Shown here in pieces: positions 1 to 11,510 of a stretch of DNA of 64,000 nucleotides (position 1 is its first letter; every line of letters starts with the position of its first letter). This stretch comes from Bordetella parapertussis. Its GTDB lineage: Bacteria > Pseudomonadota > Gammaproteobacteria > Burkholderiales > Casimicrobiaceae. Location of the stretch: assembly GCA_943331295.2 (NCBI GenBank), contig CALQLA020000020.1, forward strand, positions 1-64,000, written 5' to 3'. The notes beneath the pieces are model-generated. The model was not told where the DNA came from and made no database searches. It saw only the letters and a program-made list of their open reading frames with translations. The translations under genes and the position numbers were made by a program.

Positions 1-70
1 CCGCGACCAGATCGACCACCACGATCCGCGCCAGCGTCCGCTCTGCTTCGACCCCGATTCGCCGTTCTGA
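1..70 (+). CDS. C-terminal tail of an unidentified protein (5' partial)
   Basis: An open frame enters from the left edge and ends at the TGA at 68-70. The 22 visible residues end in DPDSPF and are rich in Arg, Asp and His. Too little remains to name a family. The codon choice is GC-rich like the rest of the window, which is the only support that it is real. Confidence 0.35.
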   Translation, partial: RDQIDHHDPRQRPLCFDPDSPF

Positions 71-257
71 GGCCGCCGTCGGCGCCGACGGGCAGCCGGC
101 ACCGGCTACTCCGCGGCAAATGTCCGCGGTTCTACGCAGCCACTAACAACTGCAGGCGCACGAACATTGAATAGACATCGGTGAGGGGCGCATCCAACCC
201 CCTCGTCCTCAACCAAACGAAGCATCGGAGGACATCCTGGGAGGGGTCAGCCTCTAC

Positions 258-860
258 ATGAAGATCCGCAAGAACAACACGCCGGAACTGGCCGCGGCGA
301 AGGCCGGCATTAGTGAGCGCAGCGCGCGTCGTATCGAGGGCTCGGTCACGCTGCCGGCGCAAAGTCCCCGGCACTATTGGCGCTCCCGGGTCGATCCGTT
401 TTCTGGGGTCTGGGAGAGCGAGGTGGTGCCGCTGCTGCAGCGCGCGCCGAAGCTGATGGCGATCACGCTGCTGCGCAAACTGCAGGACGATCATCCCGAC
501 CGCTTCCCCGACGGCATGCTGCGCACCCTCCAGCGGCACATTCGCCACTGGCGCGCGCTGGCAGGACCGCCGAAGGAAGTGTTCTTCCCGCAGGACCATG
601 CGCCGGGCCATCGCGGCCTATCGGACTGCACCGCCATGAGCAATCTGCGGGTGACGATCGCCGGGTTGCCGTTCGCGCGCATCCTGTACCACTTCGTGCT
701 GGCGTTCCCGCGCTGGGAGCACGGCGGCACCATCCGCCAGGTCAAGTTGCGCGGATTGGCCAAGGCCGACAACGTGTTCACGCTGGCGATGCTGACCACC
801 AATCTGCGCCGGTTGCCAGGCCTGATGGCGGCACGGGCGGCGATGGCGGGGAGCGGATAG
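258..860 (+). pseudogene. Hybrid transposase remnant (IS21 IstA N-part joined to an IS5-like C-terminus)
   Basis: The reading frame encodes 200 residues. Residues 1-155 resemble the N-terminal third of one IS21 IstA group: the AAAKAGIS helix-turn-helix segment at 13-20, a spacer with GVWESEVVPLL (about 50-60), and GLSD at 120-123, which precedes the DDE domain. At about residue 155-160 (nt 720-737) the match stops. The last 40 residues, around GLAKADNVFTLAM, look like the extreme C-terminus of IS5/IS1182-type transposases. Both parent enzymes are about 400-500 aa, so the catalytic core is missing and no IstB follows. The most likely history is nested insertion and deletion that happened to leave an open frame. 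The 200 bases downstream (861-1061) show no gene. Confidence 0.65.
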
Positions 861-1061
861 ACGGGAGAGGTGCGTCCGCTTGCGCGATTCGCCCAGTGAT
901 TCCGGCGAATCAGGCGCAAACGGGAGCGCAAACCCGCGATATCTCATTGGTCCCACCCGATTCCTCCGCCAAATTTCATCGCAATCGATCCGGCCGCTCA
1001 AAATGCCGATAACTTCAACGAACTGCTAGTCGTCACCGCGCCAGCATCGCCCCGGTCCCGC

Positions 1062-3347
1062 GTGACGCCGGCGCCGACTCGGGTTGCGTTACGATTGTCG
1101 CGCCGACCCGCCGTCCCGAGCCTCCCCTTGCCCCCCCCGACCCCGCCCCCCGTAGCCCCGACTCCGCCGCTCGCGGGCCTCGTCGCACGTGCGGCAGCGC
1201 TCCACGGCGCCGGCGATCTTCCGGCTGCCGAGCGCGTCTACGCCGAGATCCTGCAGCGCGCGACCGACAACTTCGACGCGCTGCACGGGCTCGGCCTCAT
1301 CGCGATCCAGCGCGGGCGCATCGACGATGCCGACCGCCTGCTGCAGCGGGCGATCGCCGCAAATCCGCGCTCGGCCGAGGCCGCCGCAAATCATTTCGTC
1401 GTGCTCCGTCGCCTCAATCGGCACGCCGACGCGCTCGCGGCCTGCGACCGCGCGCTGGCCCTGAAGCCCCGGTACGCGGAAGCGCTGTGCAATCGCGGCC
1501 TTGCGCTGGCCGCGCTGTCCCGCTTCGACGAGGCGATCACGAGCTACGACGCCGCGCTCGCGGTGCGCGCGGAATTCCCCGCGGCCCACTACAACCGCGC
1601 GGTGGCGCTTGCCGCGCTGGGCCGGTACGGGGAGGCGCTCGCCGGCTACGACGCCGCGCTCGCCGGCGCCCGCCCTTCCGCGGAAGCGTCCTACAACCGT
1701 GGCGTCGCGCTCGCCGCGCTCGGGCGCCACGAAGAAGCGCTCGCAAGCTACGACCGCGCGCTCGAGGCCAATCCCGACTTCGCCGCCGCGCACAACAACC
1801 GCGGCAGCGCGCTCAACGAAATGAAGCGCTACGCCGCCGCCGTCGCGAGCTACGACCAGGCACTGGCGCTGGCACCCGGCTTCGCGGCCGCGCTGTACAA
1901 CCGCGGCATCGCCCGGTCGGCGCTGGGACAGGCGGCAGGTGCGGCCGCGGACCTGGAACGGGCGCTGGCGCTCGACCCGGCACTGCCGTTCGCCCGCGGC
2001 ATGCTGCTGCATGCGCGGATGCAGCAGGCCGACTGGCGCGGATACGACGCAGCAGCGGCGGCCGTGGTCGCGGACAACCGCGCGGGAGGCTGCGCGGCGG
2101 ACCCGCTGACCCTGCTGGCCGTGACCGACGACACGCAGGCGCAGCTCGCCTGCGCGCGGACATGGGTCCGCACGCGCTGCCCGCCGCATGCGCCGCTGGC
2201 GCAGGACGGCCGCCGCGCCCGCGGCCGGATACGCGTCGCATACCTGTCCGCCGACTTTCGCGAGCACGCGCTCGCGCACCTGATGACCGACGTGTTCGAG
2301 CGCCACGACCGCGGCGCATTCGAGACGGTCGCCCTGTCGTACGGCCCGGCGGCCCCGGGGCCGCTGCGCACGCGGCTCGAAGCGGCGTTCGACCGCTTCA
2401 TCGACGTGCGGAACCTGAGCGACGAGGCGATCGCGGCACGCCTCCACGCCGACGAGATCGACATTGCGGTGGATCTCGCCGGCCACACCGAGGACGCTCG
2501 CACCGGCGTGTTCGCGCGGCGGCCGGCGCCGGTGCAGGTGAACTACCTGGGTTTTCCCGGCACGATGGGGGCGGATTTCATCGACTACGTGATCGCCGAC
2601 CGGTTCGTCATTCCCGAGGCGCAGCGCGATGCTTGCTCGGAGAGCGTCGTTTGGCTGCCGGACACCTACCAGGCGAATGCCGCGCCGCACGCGATCGCGC
2701 TGCCGCCGCCGCGCGCGTCACTCGGGCTGCCTGACGACGGCTTCGTGTTCTGTTCGTTCAACAGCACGTTCAAGGTCACGCCCGCGGCGTTCGACGGCTG
2801 GATGCGGATCCTGCAGGCGGTGCCGGGGAGCGTCTTGTGGCTGGTCGGCAGCAGCGACGGGGCGATCGCCAACCTGCGGCGCGAGGCGGCCGCGCGCGGC
2901 GTCGCGCCGGCGCGCCTCGCGTTCGCCCCGCGCGTGCCCTACGCACTGCACCTGGCGCGCTGCGGGGCCGCGGACCTCTTCCTCGACACGATGCCGTTCA
3001 ATGGCGGCGCGACGGTGAGCGACGCGCTGCGCGCAGGATTGCCGGTCGTGGCCTGCGCCGGGGAAGCGTTCGCGGCGCGGATGGCGGGCAGCCTGCTCTC
3101 GACCGTCGGGCTGCCGGAACTGGTCGCGACGTCCCCGGCCGACTACGAGGCGCTGGCGATCGCGCTCGCGCACGACGCGACCCGGTACCGGGCGCTGCGC
3201 GACCGGCTGGCGGCAGCACGCGCGGCGTCGCCGCTGTTCGACCCCGACCGCTTCCGGCGGCATCTGGAAGCGGCGTACGCGACGATGTGGCGGAAGCACC
3301 AGGCGGGCGAGACGCCGGCGGCATTCTCGGTGCCGCCCGTCGGTTGA
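1062..3347 (+). CDS. TPR-repeat protein with GT41 (OGT/SPINDLY-like) glycosyltransferase domain
   Basis: The product is 761 aa. It begins with a Pro-rich leader (residues 1-40) and about nine tetratricopeptide repeats (about 40-330) with the usual YNRGVALAALGR-type core. A C-terminal GT41 domain (about 375-740) starts at RIRVAYLSADFREHA and contains the VNYLGFPGTMG and FNGGATVSDALRAGLPVV segments typical of bacterial OGT-like enzymes. GT41 enzymes transfer a sugar from a UDP-sugar to Ser/Thr of proteins; the bacterial substrate here is unknown. The chosen start is GTG with no clear ribosome site, and a later start inside the Pro-rich leader is possible. The gene stands alone and converges on the ATPase gene downstream. 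The family is clear, the substrate is not. Confidence 0.88.
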   Translation: MTPAPTRVALRLSRRPAVPSLPLPPPTPPPVAPTPPLAGLVARAAALHGAGDLPAAERVYAEILQRATDNFDALHGLGLIAIQRGRIDDADRLLQRAIAANPRSAEAAANHFVVLRRLNRHADALAACDRALALKPRYAEALCNRGLALAALSRFDEAITSYDAALAVRAEFPAAHYNRAVALAALGRYGEALAGYDAALAGARPSAEASYNRGVALAALGRHEEALASYDRALEANPDFAAAHNNRGSALNEMKRYAAAVASYDQALALAPGFAAALYNRGIARSALGQAAGAAADLERALALDPALPFARGMLLHARMQQADWRGYDAAAAAVVADNRAGGCAADPLTLLAVTDDTQAQLACARTWVRTRCPPHAPLAQDGRRARGRIRVAYLSADFREHALAHLMTDVFERHDRGAFETVALSYGPAAPGPLRTRLEAAFDRFIDVRNLSDEAIAARLHADEIDIAVDLAGHTEDARTGVFARRPAPVQVNYLGFPGTMGADFIDYVIADRFVIPEAQRDACSESVVWLPDTYQANAAPHAIALPPPRASLGLPDDGFVFCSFNSTFKVTPAAFDGWMRILQAVPGSVLWLVGSSDGAIANLRREAAARGVAPARLAFAPRVPYALHLARCGAADLFLDTMPFNGGATVSDALRAGLPVVACAGEAFAARMAGSLLSTVGLPELVATSPADYEALAIALAHDATRYRALRDRLAAARAASPLFDPDRFRRHLEAAYATMWRKHQAGETPAAFSVPPVG

Positions 3348-3365
3348 ACTGCGTCGTACCGTCGC

Positions 3366-3379
3366 AGCCCGGGCTACGG
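3366..3379. repeat. Half of a dispersed REP-like palindrome
   Basis: This 14-bp AGCCCGGGCTACGG sequence is identical to one arm of the full stem-loop at 8623-8662. It lies between two convergent genes. Only one arm is present here, so it cannot form the full hairpin. Confidence 0.6.
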
Positions 3380-3392
3380 AACCACAGAACCG

Positions 3393-5198
<1,806 letters not shown>

Positions 5199-5349
5199 GC
5201 GCCGACTTTACACCCAACGCGCGGGTGCCGACAGCGGCCGCCGGGCCTGCGAATGAACCTTTGCTGGACGGAACAGCCGAATGCAATTAGCCTCCCGGTA
5301 TTCGCCGCACACCCGTGCCGCAACCTGGCCTCCATCCTGATTCCTCCCG

Positions 5350-6264
5350 ATGCCACCCCCCCTCCGCCCCGCCATGTGCACCACCCGCCCGCTTTGCCCG
5401 TCGCGCCGCTTCGCCCTGCCGCTGTCCCCCGCGGGCTGGCGCGGGCCGGCGGCCGCCCTCCTGCTCGTCGCGTTCGCCGCCGGCGCACAGCCGGCCCCGG
5501 CGCCGCCGGCGGCGCCGGTCGTGGTGGTCCCCACGGTCAGCGCAAGCCTGCTGTCGCAGGCCGCCGAAACGATCTTCGTCCGCGAGGCGCGCAAGGCGAA
5601 CCTCGCCAAGGCGTACAACGTCAATCGCGGGACGGTCTCGCGCGCGCGCCATGGCGCCGACCCGCTGATCGCGATCGCCGCCGAATACCTTCCTGCCGCC
5701 GCCGACTGGACGTGGACGCTGGGCGTCGAAACCCGGGAGAATCCCGTCGCCTACGTACTCCCCGGCGGCAAGATCATGGTCAGCACCGGCTTCTTCGAAC
5801 GGATGCGCCTCACCGATGCCGAGTACTCGGCGCTGCTCGCGCACACCCTCGCGCACGCGTTGCTGGGCCGGGACACGGCCGCCGCCGTCGCCGAGTACGA
5901 CCGCCGGCGCGGCAGCACGGCGCCCGATCCGGACACCAACCGGGCCGCTATCGAGCTGGGCGAGGTGCTGGGCAAGGTGGTGCTGTCGGAGCACTACGAC
6001 CCCGCGGCCGAAGCCGAGGCCGATACGCTCGCGCTGCAGCTCCTCGCCAAGGCGGGCATCGACCCCGCGGCCTCGATCGAAGCCTGGGGCAAGGTCATGC
6101 GCGCCGGCGGCGCCACGGTGCCCGGGTTCCTCGTGCTGCATCCCGTGCGCCAGGACCGGATCAGCGCGATGGAAGCGCAGCTCCCCGCCGCCATCAAGGC
6201 CTACCAGCAGACGCTCGCGAGCCAGCCGCCCGCGCAGGGGTCAGTGCCGCGGCCCCGCCGCTGA
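5350..6264 (+). CDS. Secreted M48-like metallopeptidase homologue lacking the catalytic Glu
   Basis: The product is 304 aa, with a hydrophobic stretch (about residues 32-46) ending near AAGAQP that fits a signal peptide. It keeps the M48 layout: [17 protein letters not shown], then a helix where HEXXH is expected, then an EAEADTLA segment carrying the third metal ligand. The expected HEIAH reads HTLAH (codons cac acc ctc gcg cac near 5839-5853), so the general-base Glu is Thr while both His and the downstream Glu remain. The protein may bind metal without cleaving, or act as a chaperone-like BepA relative. An ATG at 5374 is an alternative start. The 3' end overlaps the convergent pncB by 24 bp. 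Confidence 0.75.
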   Translation: MPPPLRPAMCTTRPLCPSRRFALPLSPAGWRGPAAALLLVAFAAGAQPAPAPPAAPVVVVPTVSASLLSQAAETIFVREARKANLAKAYNVNRGTVSRARHGADPLIAIAAEYLPAAADWTWTLGVETRENPVAYVLPGGKIMVSTGFFERMRLTDAEYSALLAHTLAHALLGRDTAAAVAEYDRRRGSTAPDPDTNRAAIELGEVLGKVVLSEHYDPAAEAEADTLALQLLAKAGIDPAASIEAWGKVMRAGGATVPGFLVLHPVRQDRISAMEAQLPAAIKAYQQTLASQPPAQGSVPRPRR

Positions 6265-7440
6265 CGGCGTCGCGGGTACCTGAAACACCTCGCGCAGATA
6301 CGCGAGGTACGACGGGTCGTAGTCCATCGCCTTGGACGGCTCGTCGCTGATCTTCGCGACCGGCTGGCCGTTGCAGCGCGTCATCTTGACGACGATCTGC
6401 AGCGGCTCGATGCCGACGTCGTTGGTGAGGTTGGTGCCGATGCCAAACGCCGTCTGCATCCGGCCGCGGAAATGCTCGAACAGGCGGATCGCGAGCGGAA
6501 CGTTTAGGCTGTCGGAGAAGACCATCGTCTTCGACAGCGGGTCGATCCGCATCCGCTGGTAGTGGGCGATCAGCTTCTCGCCCCACGCGAACGGGTCTCC
6601 GGAATCGTGCCGCACGCCGTCGAACAGCTTGCAGAAGAAGAGGTCGAAATCGCGCAGGAAGGCGTCCATCCCGCAGACGTCCGACAGCGCGATGCCCAGG
6701 TCACCCCGGTACTCGCGCGCCCAGGTGTTGAACGCGAAGACCTGCGAGTCGCGCAGCCGCGGCCCCACGGCCTGGCAGGCCTGCAGGTATTCGTGCGCCA
6801 TCGTGCCCAGCGGCGTCAGCCCGTGCGCCATCGCGAACAGCACGTTGCTGGTGCCGACGAACTTCGGCCCGATGCCCCGCTTCAGGGTCTGCAGCACTTC
6901 GTCCTGCCAGGCCCGCGAGAACCGCCGCCGCGTGCCGTAGTCGGCGATGCGGAATGCCGGGTCCGGCACCGCGTTGATCCGCTCCACCTTCGCCGCGAGG
7001 CGCTCGCGGCCGAGCCCGAGGTCGAGGTCCGGATGGCGGTTGCGCAGGTACACCTCGCTGACGATCGCCAGCACCGGCACCTCGAACAGGATCGTGTGCA
7101 GCCACGGCCCGCGGATCACGATGTCGATTTCCGTCTCGCTGCCGGCGACGCGCTCGACGGCGATGAATCGCTCGTCGAGCTGGAAGAGCCCCAGCAGGTC
7201 GACGTAATCGCTCTTGAAGAAGCGCCAGCCGCGCAGGTACGCGAGCTCGTCGGGCGTGAAGCGCAGGCGGCACAGCGAGCGGATCTCGTCGCGGATCTCG
7301 CCGATGTGCGGCGTCAGGTCGACGCCGCCATTGCGGCAGCGAAAGCGGTACTCGACCTGCGCACCCGGGAAGTGATGCAGCACCACCTGCATCATCGTGA
7401 ACTTGTACAGGTCGGTGTCGAGCAGCGAACGGATGATCAT
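6241..7440 (-). CDS. pncB: Nicotinate phosphoribosyltransferase
   Basis: The product is 399 aa, the normal length for proteobacterial PncB. It condenses nicotinate with PRPP, with ATP hydrolysis, to form nicotinate mononucleotide in the NAD salvage pathway. Characteristic segments are [13 protein letters not shown] at the N-terminus, [22 protein letters not shown], the phosphoribosyl site [10 protein letters not shown], and GIGTNLTND near the C-terminus. The start is the ATG whose complement is at 7438-7440; it gives the conserved [13 protein letters not shown] opening. The gene stands alone. Its last 24 bp overlap the end of the M48-like gene on the other strand. Confidence 0.96.
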   Translation of the reverse strand: MIIRSLLDTDLYKFTMMQVVLHHFPGAQVEYRFRCRNGGVDLTPHIGEIRDEIRSLCRLRFTPDELAYLRGWRFFKSDYVDLLGLFQLDERFIAVERVAGSETEIDIVIRGPWLHTILFEVPVLAIVSEVYLRNRHPDLDLGLGRERLAAKVERINAVPDPAFRIADYGTRRRFSRAWQDEVLQTLKRGIGPKFVGTSNVLFAMAHGLTPLGTMAHEYLQACQAVGPRLRDSQVFAFNTWAREYRGDLGIALSDVCGMDAFLRDFDLFFCKLFDGVRHDSGDPFAWGEKLIAHYQRMRIDPLSKTMVFSDSLNVPLAIRLFEHFRGRMQTAFGIGTNLTNDVGIEPLQIVVKMTRCNGQPVAKISDEPSKAMDYDPSYLAYLREVFQVPATPSAAGPRH

Positions 7441-7636
7441 GAGGGGCGCGCGGCCGGATGCGCGCGCGCATCGCGGCAGGATGGGGTTAGGCGGATGTTA
7501 CCTGCAAGGCGCTCCGCCGGCCACGGGGCGACGACCTTCCCCGTCACGGCGGCGGGGCCGGGCGGGAATCGCGCCGATGGCGCCCGCGGCGCGCTGCCGC
7601 TATCATCGCCGCTGTCGCCACCGGCCGGAATCGCAC

Positions 7637-8614
7637 ATGCTCGTCAACTGCGCCGCCTACCAGAACGGAAGGAAACTGCGCGACATCCCGGTCGCGGCCG
7701 TTAGCGAGTACGTGAGCCGGCCCGACTGCTTCGTCTGGGTCGCGCTGTTCGAGCCCAAGCCCGGCGAACTGGACGAAATGGGCGTGGAATTCGGGCTGCA
7801 TCCCCTGGCCATCGAGGACGCGCGCACGGGGCACCAGCGGCCGAAGATCGAGGAGTACGAGGACTCGCTGTTCGCGGTGCTGCACACGGTCGAGGCCACG
7901 CCGCCGGAAGCGGACGAAGACCTGCTGGTCGGCGAGGTCGACATCTTTGCCGGCCGCAACTACATCCTCACCGTCCGCCACCGCACCCACAAGGGCTTCG
8001 GCGACGTCCGCGCGCGCTGCGAGCGCGAGCCGGACTTGCTGCGCTTCGGCGCCGGCTTCGTGCTCTACGCGATCATGGACTCGATCGTCGACCGCTACTT
8101 CCCGATCCTCGACGAGCTGGAGACGACGCTCGAGGACGCCGAGAGCAAGCTGTTCGACGGCTCGTCGACGCGCGACCGGATCGTCGAGCTGTACGCGCTG
8201 AAGCGCCGGCTGATGACGCTGAAGCACGCCGCGGCGCCGCTGATGGAAGCCGTCGGCAAGCTGTACGGCGGCCGGGTGCCGCAGTTGTGCGTCGGCACGC
8301 AGGAGTATTTCCGCGACGTCTACGACCACCTGTCGCGGATCAACGCCGCGATCGAGAGCATCCGCGAAATGCTGACGACGGCAATCACGGTCAACATCGC
8401 GATGATCAGCCTCGCCGAGAGCGAGGTGACCAAGAAGCTCGCGGCGTGGGGCGCGCTGATCACGGTGCCGACGCTCGTCGCCGGCATCTACGGGATGAAT
8501 TTCGAAGCCATGCCCGAGCTGAAGTGGGCGGCCGGCTACCCCTATGCGCTGCTGCTGATGCTGGGGATCGACCTCGTGCTCTACCGGCGCTTCCGGCAGG
8601 TGAAGTGGCTCTAG
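7637..8614 (+). CDS. CorA-family divalent metal ion transporter
   Basis: The product is 325 aa. It has a long acidic cytoplasmic N-domain with coiled-coil helices (about 130-250) and two C-terminal membrane helices, with the signature YGMNFE at the end of the first helix (GMN pore motif). After the second helix only a short basic tail (RRFRQVKWL) remains, as in CorA. CorA proteins form pentameric channels for Mg2+ and sometimes Co2+, Ni2+ or Zn2+ (the ZntB branch); the sequence does not decide which. I start at the ATG at 7637, because the upstream extension of the frame covers the pncB 5' region and is low-complexity. It faces a CDF metal exporter gene across a REP-like hairpin. Confidence 0.9.
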   Translation: MLVNCAAYQNGRKLRDIPVAAVSEYVSRPDCFVWVALFEPKPGELDEMGVEFGLHPLAIEDARTGHQRPKIEEYEDSLFAVLHTVEATPPEADEDLLVGEVDIFAGRNYILTVRHRTHKGFGDVRARCEREPDLLRFGAGFVLYAIMDSIVDRYFPILDELETTLEDAESKLFDGSSTRDRIVELYALKRRLMTLKHAAAPLMEAVGKLYGGRVPQLCVGTQEYFRDVYDHLSRINAAIESIREMLTTAITVNIAMISLAESEVTKKLAAWGALITVPTLVAGIYGMNFEAMPELKWAAGYPYALLLMLGIDLVLYRRFRQVKWL

Positions 8615-8622
8615 CCGGCCAT

Positions 8623-8662
8623 CCGTAGCCCGGGTTGAGCGACAGCGAAACCCGGGCTACGG
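8623..8662. repeat. REP-like stem-loop between convergent genes
   Basis: A perfect 14-bp stem (CCGTAGCCCGGGTT and its complement) encloses a 12-nt loop. It lies 9 bp after the CorA-like stop and 23 bp from the CDF stop. It could help end transcription from both sides. Full or partial copies occur at 3366, 21946, 31954, 32011 and 40321. Confidence 0.8.
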
Positions 8663-8685
8663 CTCCTGCGGCCCTGCCCGCTCGG

Positions 8686-9747
8686 TCAATGCAGGCGTCG
8701 CGCCGGTTCCGCCGCCGCCGGCGTGACGGGAATGATCCGCCCGTCGGGAAGCGGCGCCGGCCATGACGGCTGCAGCGTCACGTGGTCGATCGCGAAGTCG
8801 CGCGCGAGCATCCGCTGCGCCAGCGCCAGCGTCCGCGGCCACGCGCTGCCGTCGGCAAGCGTGAGGTGCGCCGACAACGCGACCCGCTGCGCACCCACGT
8901 ACCAGATGTGGAGGTCGTGCACGCCGCTGACGCCCGCGAGCGCCGCCAGCGACCGGCCGACGGCGTCGTAGGAGACGTGGTCGGGCACCCGCTCCATCAG
9001 CACGCCGGTCGACTGCCGCAGCAGCATCCACGTCGAGCGCAGGATCAGCAGCGCGACCACCAGCGACAGGATAGGGTCGATCGGCAGCCAGCCGGTGAAG
9101 TGGATGACCGCGCCGGCGACCAGCGCGGCGACCGACCCCAGGAGATCCCCCATCACGTGCAGCAGCGCGCCGCGGGCGTTGATTCCCCCGCCGGCGCGGG
9201 ACAGCATCCACGCCACCACGAGGTTGACGACGAGCCCGATGCCGGCGACGACCATCACGAGCGGGCCGCGGACGGGTTCGGGTGCCAGCAGCCGGGTCAC
9301 GGCCTCGACGGCGATCCAGACGACCAGCGCCAGCATCGTCAGCGCGTTGACGAAGGCGGCGAGCACCTCGGCCCGCGCGTACCCGTACGACGCGCTGCGC
9401 GACGCCGGGCGCCGCGCGACGGCCTGCGCGATCAAAGCCACCAGCAGGCCGGCGGCGTCGGTGGCCATGTGCCCCGCATCCGAAATCAGCGCCAGCGACC
9501 CCGCGAGCCAGCCGCCGATCGCCTCGACGACGCCGAAACCGGCGGTGAGCGCCAGCGCAACCCAGAGCGTTCCCATCGCCGTCGACGCGTCCGCATGGGC
9601 GTGCCCGTGCCGGTGGTCGTGCCCGCCATGCCCGTGGTCGCTGTCGTGACCGTGCGGGTGCCCGTCGTCGTGATCGTGGTCGCGATCGTGCGTGTCGTGC
9701 CGGTGGTGGCGAGCGGCAGGATCGGTTTTCGGGTCGGCAGGTGCCAT
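8686..9747 (-). CDS. Cation diffusion facilitator (CzcD/ZitB-like) metal exporter
   Basis: The product is 353 aa. The N-terminus holds a remarkably His/Asp-rich metal-binding stretch (about residues 10-55, alternating [15 protein letters not shown] runs). Six membrane helices follow. They include [17 protein letters not shown], with the HxxxD pattern of the transport site, and [13 protein letters not shown] for the second metal site. A C-terminal cytoplasmic domain runs from about 260. CDF exporters exchange Zn2+, Co2+, Ni2+ or Cd2+ for protons. The start is the ATG whose complement is at 9745-9747; the 38 codons of open frame upstream are not convincing protein. No metal-responsive regulator is adjacent. 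Confidence 0.92.
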   Translation of the reverse strand: MAPADPKTDPAARHHRHDTHDRDHDHDDGHPHGHDSDHGHGGHDHRHGHAHADASTAMGTLWVALALTAGFGVVEAIGGWLAGSLALISDAGHMATDAAGLLVALIAQAVARRPASRSASYGYARAEVLAAFVNALTMLALVVWIAVEAVTRLLAPEPVRGPLVMVVAGIGLVVNLVVAWMLSRAGGGINARGALLHVMGDLLGSVAALVAGAVIHFTGWLPIDPILSLVVALLILRSTWMLLRQSTGVLMERVPDHVSYDAVGRSLAALAGVSGVHDLHIWYVGAQRVALSAHLTLADGSAWPRTLALAQRMLARDFAIDHVTLQPSWPAPLPDGRIIPVTPAAAEPARRLH

Positions 9748-9894
9748 CGTGGACGCTCGGGTCGCAGACGAGCGTCCGCGGCACCCATTGTCGGCCGCCG
9801 CGGCGCGCGGGGCAAATCGGCGACAGGCGACGGATGCGCGCCGACGCAGGCGCTCCGCCACCCTTGCGCCGGCACAACGTTAGAATGCGCGCTG

Positions 9895-10542
9895 ATGGAC
9901 ACCGTCATCCTCCCCACGCTGGTCGACCGGCTCGACGCCGCGCTGCCGCAGACGCAGTGCCGCCGCTGCGGGCACGCCGGCTGCCGGCCCTACGCCGAGG
10001 CGGTGGCGCACGGCGACGCGATCAACCGCTGCCCCCCGGGCGGCGACGCGCTGGTCGCCGTGCTCGCCGTGCTGACCGGGCGCCCGCGCTTGGCGCTCGA
10101 CCCGGCCCACGGCGCGCCCGGGCCGCTGACGGTCGCGTGGATCGACGAGGCGCGCTGCATCGGCTGCACGCTGTGCATCCAGGCCTGCCCCGTCGACGCG
10201 ATACTGGGTGCCGCCAAGCGGATGCACACCGTGATGGCCGCGTTGTGCACGGGTTGCGACCTGTGCGTGGCCCCCTGCCCGGTCGACTGCATCGAGATGC
10301 ACCCCGCGGCCCGGGCCTGGGACCGCGCCGATGCGACCGGCGCGCGCGCGCGCTTCGATGCGCGCCGCGCGCGGCTCGCCGCAACGCCGGCGACGCCGCC
10401 AGGCAGCGTGCCGCGGCCGGCCGCATCGGCGCCGCCGGATGCCGACCCGCAGGGGCCGGCATTCCGGCAGGCCGCGATTGCCGCCGCGCAGGCGCGCGCG
10501 CGGTCCCGCCGCGCCGGCGTGCCCAAGGCCGGCGCCCGCTGA
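9895..10542 (+). CDS. RnfB/RsxB-like iron-sulfur protein
   Basis: The product is 215 aa. An N-terminal four-Cys cluster domain ([15 protein letters not shown]...CPPGG) is followed by two [4Fe-4S] ferredoxin motifs, [12 protein letters not shown] and [12 protein letters not shown], and an Ala/Arg-rich tail. This is the RnfB architecture, but without the N-terminal membrane anchor and without rnfACDGE nearby. In betaproteobacteria such a short RnfB is often encoded next to nth, as it nearly is here. A role in supplying electrons to iron-sulfur enzymes is plausible but not shown. The start ATG at 9895 gives a short N-terminus before the Cys cluster. The stop codon overlaps the next start (TGATG). 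Confidence 0.88.
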   Translation: MDTVILPTLVDRLDAALPQTQCRRCGHAGCRPYAEAVAHGDAINRCPPGGDALVAVLAVLTGRPRLALDPAHGAPGPLTVAWIDEARCIGCTLCIQACPVDAILGAAKRMHTVMAALCTGCDLCVAPCPVDCIEMHPAARAWDRADATGARARFDARRARLAATPATPPGSVPRPAASAPPDADPQGPAFRQAAIAAAQARARSRRAGVPKAGAR

Positions 10543-11510
10543 TGCGCCGGCTCCTGCGCCTCGCGGTGTCGGTGCTGGCATTTGCTGCGCTGCCTGCCGC
10601 GCACGCAGCGTCACCGGCGCTCGCCGCCTTCGCCGCGACGCTCGACGCGCAATGGGACTTCGGCAAGCCCGCCGAATCGGAGCAGCGCTTTCGCGCCGAA
10701 CTCGCGCGATGGCCCGCGGGCAGCCCGCAGGCGCTGATGGTGACGACGCAGATCGCGCGCACGCAGGGCCTGCGCGGCCGATTCGCCGACGCCGACGCCA
10801 CGCTCGACGCCATCGCGAAGGCGCAGGCAGCCGCGCCGGATCTCGTCCGCGTGCGCTTCCTGCTGGAACGCGGCCGAACGCTCAATTCGTCGGGCGCGCC
10901 GGAGCGTGCCGTGCCGCTCTTCGTCGAGGCGCTTGCGCTGGCGCAGCGGGACGACGATGCGTACTACGCGGTGGACGCGGCGCACATGCTGGGCATCGCC
11001 GCACCGGCACCGGAGCGCCTCGACTGGAACCTCAAGGCGCTGGCCATCGCCGAAAAGGCGGCCGACCCGCGCGCGCAGCGCTGGGACGTCTCGCTGTACA
11101 ACAACATCGGCTGGACGCTGCACGAGCGCGGCGACTACGCAGCCGCGCTCGCGTACTGGGAAAAGGCGCTGGCTGCGCAGAAGACGCGCGACAATCCGGC
11201 CAGGCTGCGCATCGCGCAGTGGACCGTCGGGCGCGGCCTGCGCTCGGTCGGGCGCCTCGACGACGCGCAGGCGGTGCAGGCGGCGCTGGCCGCGGAGCAG
11301 GACCGGCTGGGCGAGCCCGACGGCTACGTCTACGAGGAACTCGCCGAGATCGCGCTGGCCCAAGGCGACAAGGCCGCCGCCGGCGCGTGGGCACGCAAGG
11401 CGCTCGCGCTGTTCGCCGGGGAACCGGCGATGGAATCCGGCGAGCCGGCGCGCCTCGCCCGGCTTGCGGCAATTGCCGCCGGCGACGATCCCGGCAAAGG
11501 GAAGCCATGA
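10542..11510 (+). CDS. Secreted TPR-type protein of unknown function
   Basis: The product is 322 aa. It starts with a clear signal peptide ([22 protein letters not shown], cleaved near residue 22), so it is probably periplasmic. The mature part is helical and Ala-rich with degenerate tetratricopeptide-like repeats, for example NNIGWTLHERGDYAAALAYWEKAL. No enzymatic motif is visible. It overlaps rnfB by 1 bp and nth by 4 bp, so the three genes are very likely cotranscribed. TPR proteins usually serve as binding scaffolds; the partner here is unknown. Confidence 0.75.
   Translation: MRRLLRLAVSVLAFAALPAAHAASPALAAFAATLDAQWDFGKPAESEQRFRAELARWPAGSPQALMVTTQIARTQGLRGRFADADATLDAIAKAQAAAPDLVRVRFLLERGRTLNSSGAPERAVPLFVEALALAQRDDDAYYAVDAAHMLGIAAPAPERLDWNLKALAIAEKAADPRAQRWDVSLYNNIGWTLHERGDYAAALAYWEKALAAQKTRDNPARLRIAQWTVGRGLRSVGRLDDAQAVQAALAAEQDRLGEPDGYVYEELAEIALAQGDKAAAGAWARKALALFAGEPAMESGEPARLARLAAIAAGDDPGKGKP

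Noticed and set aside
1089..2690. Long antisense frame opposite the GT41 gene
   Set aside because: It mirrors the TPR repeats on the other strand and has no recognisable motif.
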